Source: Phycisphaerae bacterium | GTDB lineage: Bacteria > Planctomycetota > Phycisphaerae > Sedimentisphaerales > Sedimentisphaeraceae | NCBI GenBank assembly: GCA_015493385.1 | Contig: WGDE01000014.1 | Span: forward strand, 1-34,766 | Reading direction: 5' to 3' | DNA length: 34,766 nt | Shown here: piece by piece, positions 24,441 to 31,968 of the stretch | Layout: each line of letters starts with the position of its first letter | Position numbering within the stretch: the stretch's first letter is position 1 | Program-made: the position numbers and the translations under genes | Notes under the pieces: generated by a model | Told to the model about the DNA's origin: nothing | What the model saw: the letters and a program-made list of their open reading frames with translations, nothing else | Databases searched by the model: none

Positions 24441-25076
24441 CTATAATAGTTTATCGTCAGAGAAGTCTATGGTAGGTTCAGCATCGTCACTTGATAGTTC
24501 ACCGTAATCATAGCCTTGACTTCGAGATTCCTCATAATATTTTTCTCCTTCAATAACTAATCCCTTCTCCACCATTCTGGCGTATTCTATACAATAACGC
24601 GCCCAAGGTTTTGCTTTGAGCCTCTCTTTTGAGATTGGTTTATCTGTTCCTTGGCATATTCCATACTCATTATTCTCAATGCGAGCAAGGGCATCTTTGA
24701 TTTCCATAAGTAATTTACGTTCAGAATCCATAAGACCAAGTGTGAATTCCTGCTCAAAGTTATCACTGCCTATATCCGCCATATGTATTGGCATACTCGA
24801 TAAATCGCCTGCAGCATTACCCCTAGAGTCACGAAGCGAATCTGCCTCCATCTGGGTGATGTCTCCGCATATTACAGCAGCCTTCAACATGAGAAGTTCT
24901 TTGAATTCTTTTACCTCTGTAGCAGTTAGGTAAGAATCCATTGTAGGAGCTTCTCTTTTAGGCTCTTTTACCTCTTTTACATCTTCTACCTTGGCTACGC
25001 GTTTAGTAGTTTTTTTCTTAGTTGTCTTTTTGGTACTAGCCTTTGTAGTTTTCTTCTTTGTCACTTTTTTTACCAC
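24441..25076 (-). CDS. DksA/TraR-like protein with Lys/Thr-rich tail and degenerate zinc finger
   Basis: A 211-residue protein in two parts. Residues 1-45 are a basic, low-complexity tail (TKKKTTKASTKKTTKKKTTK), like histone H1-type C-termini. Residues about 55-170 are a DksA/TraR-like coiled coil (ERKLLMEIKDALARIENNEYG) followed by the finger segment GICQGTDKPISKERLKAKPWARYC. In canonical DksA the finger has four cysteines (C-x2-C ... C-x2-C); here the second and fourth positions are Thr and Tyr, leaving only two. An acidic tail follows. DksA proteins bind RNA polymerase through the secondary channel; the basic tail suggests added nucleic-acid binding. It starts at GTG 25076 with AGGGA close upstream. 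A 16-codon ORF precedes it by 12 bases. Confidence 0.8.
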   Translation of the reverse strand: MVKKVTKKKTTKASTKKTTKKKTTKRVAKVEDVKEVKEPKREAPTMDSYLTATEVKEFKELLMLKAAVICGDITQMEADSLRDSRGNAAGDLSSMPIHMADIGSDNFEQEFTLGLMDSERKLLMEIKDALARIENNEYGICQGTDKPISKERLKAKPWARYCIEYARMVEKGLVIEGEKYYEESRSQGYDYGELSSDDAEPTIDFSDDKLL

Positions 25077-25088
25077 TTTTTATCCCTT

Positions 25089-25139
25089 TCAAGGAGCAAG
25101 ACCTTTAATACCAATAACTGTGGTAATAGTTTTGCCCAT
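25089..25139 (-). CDS. possible 16-codon leader ORF before the DksA-like gene
   Basis: Too short for the ORF track. ATG at 25139 encodes MGKTITTVIGIKGLAP and ends in TGA at 25089. An unusually strong ribosome site (AAGGAAAGGG) lies five bases before the ATG. Twelve bases separate its stop from the GTG of the DksA-like gene, whose own AGGGA overlaps that spacer. The arrangement fits translational coupling or a regulatory leader peptide. The peptide has no attenuation-type run of one amino acid and matches nothing I know. Confidence 0.4.
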   Translation of the reverse strand: MGKTITTVIGIKGLAP

Positions 25140-25261
25140 CAGAACCCTTTCCTTTTAGGTTGGCATTTTACATTAAAAGAAGGATTGGTCAAAGCTAAAA
25201 ACAAACATACATCTCTTTTGTTGTAACATTATGCCAATAATGGGTTTATGTTTCATGTCTT

Positions 25262-26050
25262 TTACAGTTTACGGTATTTTCCTTGGGGCAAAAAGACGTA
25301 TTTGCCATTTATCTCAGTGGATGCACCACTGACGGAGAAAATCTCTGCAATCTTATTATTCTCAAATATACTCTTAATGTCTCCCAAGTAAAAACTATCT
25401 CGGTATCCTAGGAGCAAAACTTTATCACAATATTGACCAGATAGATTGATGTCATGTGTGACGGTTAATATCGTTTTGGACGATTCTAGTTGCATTCGCT
25501 TGAGCAAGTCATAGATTTCAACTTGGTGTCTCAAATCGAGAAAACTTGTAGGTTCGTCAAGTAAGATTATTGGAGTGTCCTGTGCTAGGGCTCTAGCAAT
25601 AAAGACTCTTTGTCTCTCTCCTGTACTTATCTCATTGAGTTCTCGGTTGGCTAGATGAGATATATTGGTGGCTTCAAGAGCGTTTTTTACAATGTCCCTA
25701 TCCAGAGAGCTCTCAAAACCCAGTATATTAAAAAAGGCAGTCCTTGCCATCATAACAGTCTCGTAAACGTTAAATCCAAAAGTAGTGGAAAAGTCTTGGC
25801 GTACTATGGCTATTGTTCTTGCCATATCAAGACAGCTGTAGTCGCAGATATCTTTGCCCATTAGAGTGATATTGCCTTTGTTAGGCTTTAATACTTGAGT
25901 TAATAGATTCAGTAGTGAGCTCTTGCCCGCTCCGTTTGGGCCGGCTATTGCCAGAAACTCTCCTTCTCTCACATTAAACTCTAGAGAACTGAGAATCTCT
26001 TCTTCTCCGTATGAGAAGTCTAGGCTGTTAACTTTTATTGCATCAATCAT
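25262..26050 (-). CDS. ABC transporter ATP-binding protein, BtuD/FecE family
   Basis: A 262-residue cytoplasmic ATPase of a cobalamin or ferric-chelate importer. It has Walker A GPNGAGKSS (about 36-44), signature ISTGERQR (a variant of LSGGE with Thr), Walker B IILLDEPTSFLD and switch His in TVTHD. It powers the BtuC-like permease encoded just upstream; the two genes overlap by ATGA (four bases). It is the last gene of the mutL-btu cluster. The class is shared by B12, haem and siderophore systems, so the ligand is not fixed by this subunit. Confidence 0.93.
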   Translation of the reverse strand: MIDAIKVNSLDFSYGEEEILSSLEFNVREGEFLAIAGPNGAGKSSLLNLLTQVLKPNKGNITLMGKDICDYSCLDMARTIAIVRQDFSTTFGFNVYETVMMARTAFFNILGFESSLDRDIVKNALEATNISHLANRELNEISTGERQRVFIARALAQDTPIILLDEPTSFLDLRHQVEIYDLLKRMQLESSKTILTVTHDINLSGQYCDKVLLLGYRDSFYLGDIKSIFENNKIAEIFSVSGASTEINGKYVFLPQGKYRKL

Positions 26051-27069
26051 AATAGGTTTTGCCTCTTAGAATTTTTAATCAGAAGCACAATAAAGAATGG
26101 TCCGCCTATCAAGGCGGTAAGGATTCCTACCGGTAGCTGCGCGGGAGATATGATAATTCTAGCGATTGTGTCGGCAATAACCATAAAGATTGCACCTGCA
26201 ATTGCAGTTATTGGTAGCAATCTTCTATGGTCTGCTCCCCAAATTAACCTAACTGCATGGGGAACAATCAGTCCAACAAAACCAATCAACCCGCTTAGAC
26301 TCACCGCAATTGATGTTATAAATGCAGTTGTAAGAAACGTAATAAAACGTACTCTAGATACATTGATACCTACCGTCTTTGCCTGCGCAGCGCTAAAGCT
26401 TATCAAATTCAAGCTTGGCCCAAGCCGCATCAGTGCTATCGCTGCTAATAATGTTAGAATCGCCATTGTTGTAATAGTGGTTAAATCTTCAGGAAAAATA
26501 TTGCCCATAAGCCATATCATCGTGCTGTGAACTGTACTACTTCTTGCAATGGCAACCATAAACATTGTAATGGCAGAGAGAAATGTATTTATTACCACTC
26601 CTGTTAATAGTAGCCCGTTGCTACTGCGCTTATCAGCTAACGAACCAATAGTCCAGACGAGCCAGACAGTGGCAAATGCGCCTATAAACGCAAATATTGC
26701 AATAGGTGATTTACCTAGAAATGTAAATTGCAGACCCATTACGCTAGCAAGCATTGCGCCTACTCCAGCTCCGCTTGATATTCCAAGTATATATGGATCG
26801 GCGAGAGGATTTTTAAGTATAGCTTGTAAAACAGCTCCTGATATTGCTAGTGCTGCACCAACAATACTAGCTAGTAAAACTCTTGGCAGTCTTATTCTGT
26901 AGAATATCTCAGAATCGATAGCCGAAATATCAGAGTGTATTAATTGCTCAATTGAGAGAGTCTTTGTTCCAACGAGACTGCACACTAGCATTGTGGCTGC
27001 TAAGATAGCAACACCTATTAGGATAGATGTTAGTAGTTTAGTGAATGTTAGTCCTGATTGTTGCGTCAT
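26047..27069 (-). CDS. FecCD/BtuC-family importer permease
   Basis: A 340-residue inner-membrane protein with about ten helices. Family motifs: FYRIRLPRVLLASIVGAALAISGAVLQAILKNPLADPYILGISSGAG near the N-terminus, and SGLIGFVGLIVPHAVRLIWGADHRRLLP and LPVGILTALIGGPFFIVLL near the C-terminus. The DHRRLLP region is the coupling helix that contacts the ATPase. It overlaps the binding-protein gene by four bases at its start and the ATPase gene by four at its end, so all three subunits are translated as a unit. It imports cobalamin, haem or ferric siderophores. Confidence 0.95.
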   Translation of the reverse strand: MTQQSGLTFTKLLTSILIGVAILAATMLVCSLVGTKTLSIEQLIHSDISAIDSEIFYRIRLPRVLLASIVGAALAISGAVLQAILKNPLADPYILGISSGAGVGAMLASVMGLQFTFLGKSPIAIFAFIGAFATVWLVWTIGSLADKRSSNGLLLTGVVINTFLSAITMFMVAIARSSTVHSTMIWLMGNIFPEDLTTITTMAILTLLAAIALMRLGPSLNLISFSAAQAKTVGINVSRVRFITFLTTAFITSIAVSLSGLIGFVGLIVPHAVRLIWGADHRRLLPITAIAGAIFMVIADTIARIIISPAQLPVGILTALIGGPFFIVLLIKNSKRQNLL

Positions 27070-27965
27070 TTCTGTTCTTTTTCACTATAAATAATATCGT
27101 ATAGCTTCTCAGCTGTCTCTACAACTCTAGGGCCTGGCCTACTCATTATATCGGCGTCTATTGCGAAGATTTTATCATTTTTAACTGCCGGAATTGACTG
27201 CCATTTTTTATAGAATTCTTTCCAGTCATCTTTGCTGTTTGATAGAGTCTTCTTGTTACGAGATTCTATTATAATATCTGGTGCAAATAGAATAAGGGAT
27301 TCATTGTTGATTTGTGGCCAATGACAATCTATTCTCGTAACCGCATTGACTGCTCCAACAATCTTTATTAAATCACCGATATACGTATCATTCGCAGCGA
27401 CAATAAGCGGTCTCTGTTGTATTACGACTAAAACTTTTGATTTGTGTTTAGCTCTAGCTTCTTGAGATATTGCCTTTAACTTAGCTTTAATGTCTTCTAT
27501 AAGAGCAGAGCCTTTTCTCTGAATATTGCAATCTTTAGCTATGGTATTTATTGAAGTATAGATATCCTCCAAATTCTCTACGTCTAGAGAGACACTTTTG
27601 CAACCAATATGCTCTAGTCTTGAGCGAAAACTCTGGTGTAGATTCGACGATGTGGAGAACGCTATCGTTGGTTTAAGCGTAAGGATTTTCTCTAAGTTTA
27701 TCTGCGTTGTTGAGCCAATGACGGGCTTGTTCTTAGCCTCTAGTGGATAATTGCAGTAACTCGTTACACCGACAACATTATCGCCAAGATTTAGAGCAAA
27801 TAATATCTCTGTAATATTTGGAGCCAACGAGATAATGCGCAGTCCATCGTGCGTTTTATTAGTAGCGCTAAAAGTCTCAGATGAATTGGTAAACTGCCAA
27901 GCAATAAGAGAGCTAAGAATTATGAATATTAGCAGAATTGAAAATGTTTTATATTTTGAAGCCAT
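27066..27965 (-). CDS. periplasmic binding protein of a B12/Fe-chelate importer, BtuF-like
   Basis: A 299-residue protein with an N-terminal hydrophobic segment (about 7-25) that is a signal peptide or membrane anchor; no lipobox cysteine follows. The body has the BtuF/FhuD fold marks: RIISLAPNITEILFALNLGDNVVGVTSYCNYP, LEKILTLKPTIAF, then WQSIPAVKNDKIFAIDAD and SRPGPRVVETAEKLYDI. The 'tsYCnYP' and 'SRPGPR' segments favour the cobalamin-type branch over siderophore binders, but this is inference. Its ATG overlaps the mutL TAA by one base and its end overlaps the permease start by four. Confidence 0.88.
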   Translation of the reverse strand: MASKYKTFSILLIFIILSSLIAWQFTNSSETFSATNKTHDGLRIISLAPNITEILFALNLGDNVVGVTSYCNYPLEAKNKPVIGSTTQINLEKILTLKPTIAFSTSSNLHQSFRSRLEHIGCKSVSLDVENLEDIYTSINTIAKDCNIQRKGSALIEDIKAKLKAISQEARAKHKSKVLVVIQQRPLIVAANDTYIGDLIKIVGAVNAVTRIDCHWPQINNESLILFAPDIIIESRNKKTLSNSKDDWKEFYKKWQSIPAVKNDKIFAIDADIMSRPGPRVVETAEKLYDIIYSEKEQK

Positions 27966-29824
27966 TAAAATCCAGTTCTCTTGAATTTCTTTTCAAGCTC
28001 TTCGATTGTAAATTTGATAGTCGTAGGTCTTCCGTGTGGGCATCGACTTGCTCTATCAACGAGTTCCTTATCGCGTAGTAATTGCACCATCTCTTCATTG
28101 GATAGTGGTTTCCCTGCTTTAATTGCGGCCTTGCATGCCGTCATATCCATTATGCTGTGCAAGAGTTTCTCGGCGTCTGGAGTTATGGTTGAATCCATGA
28201 GTACATCTAGTAAATCTTGAACAAATGAGCTGATGTTTGCATCTTTTAGCAATGTAGGGAAAGAATGCACCGCGCAACTCTTTGGCCCAAACTGTTCTAT
28301 ATCTATTCCAAGTTTGTTGAATGTTTCTTTGTTATCCTCTATCGCCTGCTGCTGTGCGGTTGTTAAGTCTATCGGTTCTGGTATTAAAAGTTTCTGTGAT
28401 TCCAGAGGCTTTTGATTTCTAACTAGCCTGTCGCAGAGTTTCTCGTATATGATTCGCTCATGCAAAGCATGTTGGTCCACAATAGCAAAGCCGTCGGGTG
28501 TTTGGTAGATAATGTAGCTGTTGTGTATTTGGAGTATGGTGTTTTTCTTGTCTGGCTGGTTCTGCGCAATGTCTACGGAATCGGTATTGTAGTAGCTTTT
28601 CGGTAAGTCTTCGCTAATTCTTTGAGACCTGTTTGCGCCTGCGTTGTTTGCTGTTGAATGGTTAAAACTAAATTTGCCTTGTGTGCTTATCGGTTTGGAA
28701 GATTTGGTGAAGAAGTTTTCCATTGCATCTTTTATTCGCTCTCTTCGTATATACTCTGAGCGGCTAATCGTTGCATCCGCTGCAATGTTGCCATTTTGTG
28801 CGGTTAGATTGTCAAATGATGAAACTACATCAAGCTCGATACTGCGCAGTTTTTCTTTGATGATGCCAAGGATTTGAGAGTGAACCAGAGATGAATTGTC
28901 AAATCTGATTTCTATTTTGCTAGGGTGTACGTTTACATCATAGCTATCGTATGGCATCTCAATAAATAGAAAGGCGACAGGGTGCTTATTAGGTTCTATC
29001 AGTCCGCGATACGCTTCTTTGATTGCGTGAATAATAAATTTGTCGCGGATGAACCTTCCATTTAAAAATGTATATTGATATTTGTTGTTACTTCTAGCGT
29101 TTGCAGGCATACCGATGTATGCTTTAATTTTTATATCTTTCTCTTTTGTTTCGATGCTTAGTAAATCGCTTGCAATCTGCTCATTCATCAATGTCTTTAT
29201 TCTACTAACAACATTATCGGTTGGATGCAGGCGATATTTTTGGCGATCATTGTGAATAAGAGTGAAGCCTATATTACAGTTCGAGAGGGCGATACGCGTG
29301 AACTGTTCGGTGATATGCGTCATTTCTGTGCTACTTGCGCGCAAGAACTTACGCCTTGCAGGGAGTTTGTAGAAGATATCTCGCACTTCAATAGTTGTTC
29401 CGTATGAAGAACTCGCTGGCATAACAGCACTCTTCTCTGAGCAGTCTATCTCTTGGGCGTAGGCCTCGATTGCGTCTTTTTCTCTTGAGACAATTCTGAC
29501 CTTTGCAATTGAGCCAATACTTGCCAATGCTTCGCCTCTAAAGCCCATAGACTTTATTGCGGTTAGATCGTCTATGGTTTTAATCTTGCTCGTTGCATGC
29601 GGTTCAAACGCGACAGGTATATCCTCCTTAGCTATCCCGCAACCGTCATCAGTAACAGAGATTAAACGTTTTCCACCATCTTCAATTTTGACAATGATAT
29701 TCTTTGCTCCGGCATCGATGCTATTCTCTAGCATCTCCTTAACAACGCTTGCAGGTCTCTCGATTACTTCACCTGCAGCAATCATATTTATCATATTCTT
29801 GTCAAGGACTTTGATTTTAGACAT
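27965..29824 (-). CDS. mutL: DNA mismatch repair protein MutL (endonuclease type)
   Basis: A 619-residue MutL. The N-terminal GHKL ATPase shows MINMIAAGEVIERPASVVKEMLENSIDAGA, VTDDGCGI, and ATSKI...MGFRGEALASI. The middle has NGRFIRDKFIIHAI and the VNVHPSK...RF signature. The C-terminal domain carries the metal-dependent nicking motif DQHALHERIIYE (DQHA-x2-E-x4-E) plus ACKAAIKAG and CPHGRPT, so this is a self-nicking MutL as in bacteria lacking MutH. The track adds 15 residues; I start at the ATG at 29824, preceded by AGGGA at good spacing. Its stop overlaps btuF (TAATG). A strong terminator ends gpmI just 32 bases upstream. Confidence 0.96.
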   Translation of the reverse strand: MSKIKVLDKNMINMIAAGEVIERPASVVKEMLENSIDAGAKNIIVKIEDGGKRLISVTDDGCGIAKEDIPVAFEPHATSKIKTIDDLTAIKSMGFRGEALASIGSIAKVRIVSREKDAIEAYAQEIDCSEKSAVMPASSSYGTTIEVRDIFYKLPARRKFLRASSTEMTHITEQFTRIALSNCNIGFTLIHNDRQKYRLHPTDNVVSRIKTLMNEQIASDLLSIETKEKDIKIKAYIGMPANARSNNKYQYTFLNGRFIRDKFIIHAIKEAYRGLIEPNKHPVAFLFIEMPYDSYDVNVHPSKIEIRFDNSSLVHSQILGIIKEKLRSIELDVVSSFDNLTAQNGNIAADATISRSEYIRRERIKDAMENFFTKSSKPISTQGKFSFNHSTANNAGANRSQRISEDLPKSYYNTDSVDIAQNQPDKKNTILQIHNSYIIYQTPDGFAIVDQHALHERIIYEKLCDRLVRNQKPLESQKLLIPEPIDLTTAQQQAIEDNKETFNKLGIDIEQFGPKSCAVHSFPTLLKDANISSFVQDLLDVLMDSTITPDAEKLLHSIMDMTACKAAIKAGKPLSNEEMVQLLRDKELVDRASRCPHGRPTTIKFTIEELEKKFKRTGF

Positions 29825-29845
29825 TGTCTTTCCCTGCTTGGTCTT

Positions 29846-29889
29846 AAAAAATCCTAAACGGGCAGCCACTCTTTGGCGACTGCCCGTTT
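29846..29889 (-). terminator. Rho-independent terminator of gpmI
   Basis: On the minus strand AAACGGGCAG / CTGCCCGTTT (10-bp perfect stem, 14-base loop) starts five bases after the gpmI stop. It is followed by AGGA and T6. It lies only 21 bases before the mutL ATG. Confidence 0.9.
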
Positions 29890-29893
29890 GCTT

Positions 29894-31468
29894 TTACTCT
29901 CTAATTAGAAGCGATTCGCCCGTCATCTCTTCTGGAATATCAAGCCCCATCATATCCAAGAAGGTTGGAGCAACATCGGCTAGTCTTCCTCCAGATTTGA
30001 GTTTAGTGCCAATTAAATCTTCGTCGAATACTACGAATGGAACATCTCCAGTTGTGTGAGAGGTGAATGGATTATCTAGACTACCCTCGGCCATTTTTTC
30101 GCTGTTGCCATGGTCTGCAAGTACAACGGCCGCGCCGCCGAGAGCCTTGACTTTATCAAGAATTTGTCCTACGCAATTATCGACAGTTTCGCAGGCTGTT
30201 ATTGCGGCATCTAGGAATCCTGTGTGTCCTACCATGTCAGGGTTGGCGAAGTTTACGATAAATATGTCATATTTCTCGTCATCCATTTTTTCAAGTAGTA
30301 GTGCGCAGACCTCGTTTGCGCTCATCTCTGGCTTCAAGTCGTATGTTTCAACTTTAGGAGACGCTACAATTTCTCTATCTTCTCCCTCAAACGGTTCTTC
30401 GCGATAATCGTTGAAGAAGAATGTTACATGTGCATACTTTTCAGTCTCAGCGGTTCTAAACTGACGTAATCCTAGCTTAGCAGTGTATTCGCCAAAGATA
30501 TTTTTCATCTTCTCAGGCTTTGGAAATGCTACTGCGGCAGGGATGCTCTTGTCGTATTCAGTTAGGCACACAAAATATGTGTCGACGATTTTCTCTCTTT
30601 TGAAACCGCTGAAATCCTTGTCAACGAATGCTCTAGTAATCTCGCGTGGTCGATCTCCCCGGAAATTGAAGAATACTACCGCATCACCATCGCAAATAGT
30701 TGCCTTTGGCTTGCCATCATCGCCTGCGATAAGGCAAGGCGCAACAAACTCATCTGTTTTGCTATCTGCATAGGTTGCATCAATCGCTTCTGTTGCAGAG
30801 GCGAAGAGTTTGCCCACGCCATTTGTTAGACAATTGTAAGCCTTTTCGACTCTATCCCAGCGGTTATCTCTATCCATAGCATAGAATCTGCCGCACAAGG
30901 AGGCAACCTCACCTGCGCCAATCTCTGCCATCTTTGCTTCGATATCGGCTAGGTAGCCCTTACCGCTTGTTGGTGGGCTGTCTCTGCCGTCTGTGAAGGC
31001 GTGTAGGTATACCTTTACTCCTTCTTTCTTTGCCAGCTCAAGCAGAGCATAGAGATGCCCAAGTAGAGAGTGGACTCCTATATCGCTACAGAGTCCCATT
31101 AGATGAAGCTTGCCGCCATTTTTAATTGCAGTCTCGATTGCATCGTTTAATACCTTGTTCTCAAAGAATGAGCCATCCCTAACTGCCAAGGTGAGTCTAA
31201 CAGATTCTTGGTAGACAATTCGGCCTGCTCCGATATTTTGGTGTCCAACTTCGCTGTTTCCCATTGTCCCAGCCGCTAGTCCAACATCCTCTCCGCTAGT
31301 GTGTATTAGAGTGTTTGGGTATTTTCTCATAATCGCATCATCACAAGGAGTATTTGCAAGCTTTATGGCATTAAAGGCATCATCTTCCATTTTTGGGTTA
31401 TATCCCCAGCCATCACGTATTATCATGACGTAAGGGCGTTTTTTAAGTTTAGTCTTTTTTTCTATCAT
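29894..31468 (-). CDS. gpmI: 2,3-bisphosphoglycerate-independent phosphoglycerate mutase
   Basis: A 524-residue Mn-dependent mutase that interconverts 3- and 2-phosphoglycerate in glycolysis. The alkaline-phosphatase-like metal site and phosphoserine are clear: IIRDGWGYNP at the N-terminus, GTMGNSEVGHQNIGAGRIVYQ with Ser72, HAFTDGRDSPPTSG, GRFYAMDRDNRWDR, FFNFRGDRPREITRAF, NFANPDMVGHTG and VLADHGNSEKM. Length is within the usual 505-530. AAAGG lies seven bases before the ATG. It appears monocistronic, with its own promoter region and a strong terminator. Confidence 0.97.
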   Translation of the reverse strand: MIEKKTKLKKRPYVMIIRDGWGYNPKMEDDAFNAIKLANTPCDDAIMRKYPNTLIHTSGEDVGLAAGTMGNSEVGHQNIGAGRIVYQESVRLTLAVRDGSFFENKVLNDAIETAIKNGGKLHLMGLCSDIGVHSLLGHLYALLELAKKEGVKVYLHAFTDGRDSPPTSGKGYLADIEAKMAEIGAGEVASLCGRFYAMDRDNRWDRVEKAYNCLTNGVGKLFASATEAIDATYADSKTDEFVAPCLIAGDDGKPKATICDGDAVVFFNFRGDRPREITRAFVDKDFSGFKREKIVDTYFVCLTEYDKSIPAAVAFPKPEKMKNIFGEYTAKLGLRQFRTAETEKYAHVTFFFNDYREEPFEGEDREIVASPKVETYDLKPEMSANEVCALLLEKMDDEKYDIFIVNFANPDMVGHTGFLDAAITACETVDNCVGQILDKVKALGGAAVVLADHGNSEKMAEGSLDNPFTSHTTGDVPFVVFDEDLIGTKLKSGGRLADVAPTFLDMMGLDIPEEMTGESLLIRE

Positions 31469-31534
31469 CTCATACCTTTCATTAGGAACTGTTTATCAGT
31501 TTTGTTTAGGTAGCCTTAATGCAGCCCTGCTTAT

Positions 31535-31561
31535 GGTATAAGACCTTGCCAATTAAGTCAA
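31535..31561 (-). promoter_or_regulatory. possible gpmI promoter
   Basis: On the minus strand TTGACT (31561-31556) is followed 15 bases later by TATACC (31540-31535). The spacing is a little short. The site lies 67 bases before the gpmI start and contains one of three copies of ATTGGCA/TGCCAAT in this intergenic region. Confidence 0.35.
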
Positions 31562-31683
31562 TCATTCAAGAGATAAAGCGCATGGTAAAATCTGATATAT
31601 TTAACATAGATATTTCTTTTGTGACAGTATTGCGACATGTGTAGTAGCAAATTTGATTGGCACGATCCAAAATACTGCCAATA

Positions 31684-31711
31684 TTGACTTGCTTTAGTTG
31701 GGACCGATAAC
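31684..31711 (+). promoter_or_regulatory. possible promoter of the coiled-coil lipoprotein gene
   Basis: TTGACT (31684-31689) and GATAAC (31706-31711) are 16 bases apart. An inverted repeat ATTGGCA / TGCCAAT (31656-31682, 13-base centre) ends one base before the -35 box, where an activator or repressor could bind. A transcript from here would have a leader of about 250 bases. Confidence 0.35.
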
Positions 31712-31867
31712 TTTTCAATTCTTACGGGATTCTTCACTGAAAAGGTGTAGTTTTCTTGTAGAATATGTCAATATCATCTTTTTTAAGATCTAGAACGCGG
31801 ATTGAAATCTTGTTTGCCTCCTTTCAAATACAGTTCTTTACCTTAGTGTTTTTTTGATTAAGTAGCA

Positions 31868-31957
31868 ACTCTCGCCTGACGAGGAGTCCACTGAAAGCTA
31901 AAGGTAGCTCTCTTTGTATCAACGGGATTGCAAAGAGGTGGTTTTGGGATTTTTTTT
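31868..31957 (+). promoter_or_regulatory. structured leader of the coiled-coil lipoprotein gene: three hairpins then T8
   Basis: Three potential hairpins stand in series: ACTCTCG / CGAG-g-AGT (31868-31887), AGCTA-AAGG-TAGCT (31896-31909) and CTCTTTG / CAAAGAG (31910-31937, 14-base loop). T8 at 31950-31957 directly precedes the Shine-Dalgarno GAGGG (31958-31962). It could be an attenuator, an mRNA-stabilising leader or a riboswitch-like element, but I recognise no known riboswitch class. The remaining 31469-31867 region is AT-rich, with candidate divergent promoters and no credible ORF. Confidence 0.4.
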
Positions 31958-31968
31958 GAGGGCTCAAC

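Noticed and set aside
29825-29900. Cobalamin riboswitch ahead of the mutL-btuFCD cluster.
   Set aside because: The gap is too small and is filled by the gpmI terminator; no B12-box-like sequence was recognised.
31875-31910. Hammerhead-ribozyme-like core: CTGACGA, then GAAA, then an AGCTA/TAGCT stem followed by C.
   Set aside because: The conserved core and stem III fit, but stem II is only about two pairs (one a G-U), and the flanks that should form stem I (CTCTCGC and TCTTTG) do not pair. Probably coincidence.
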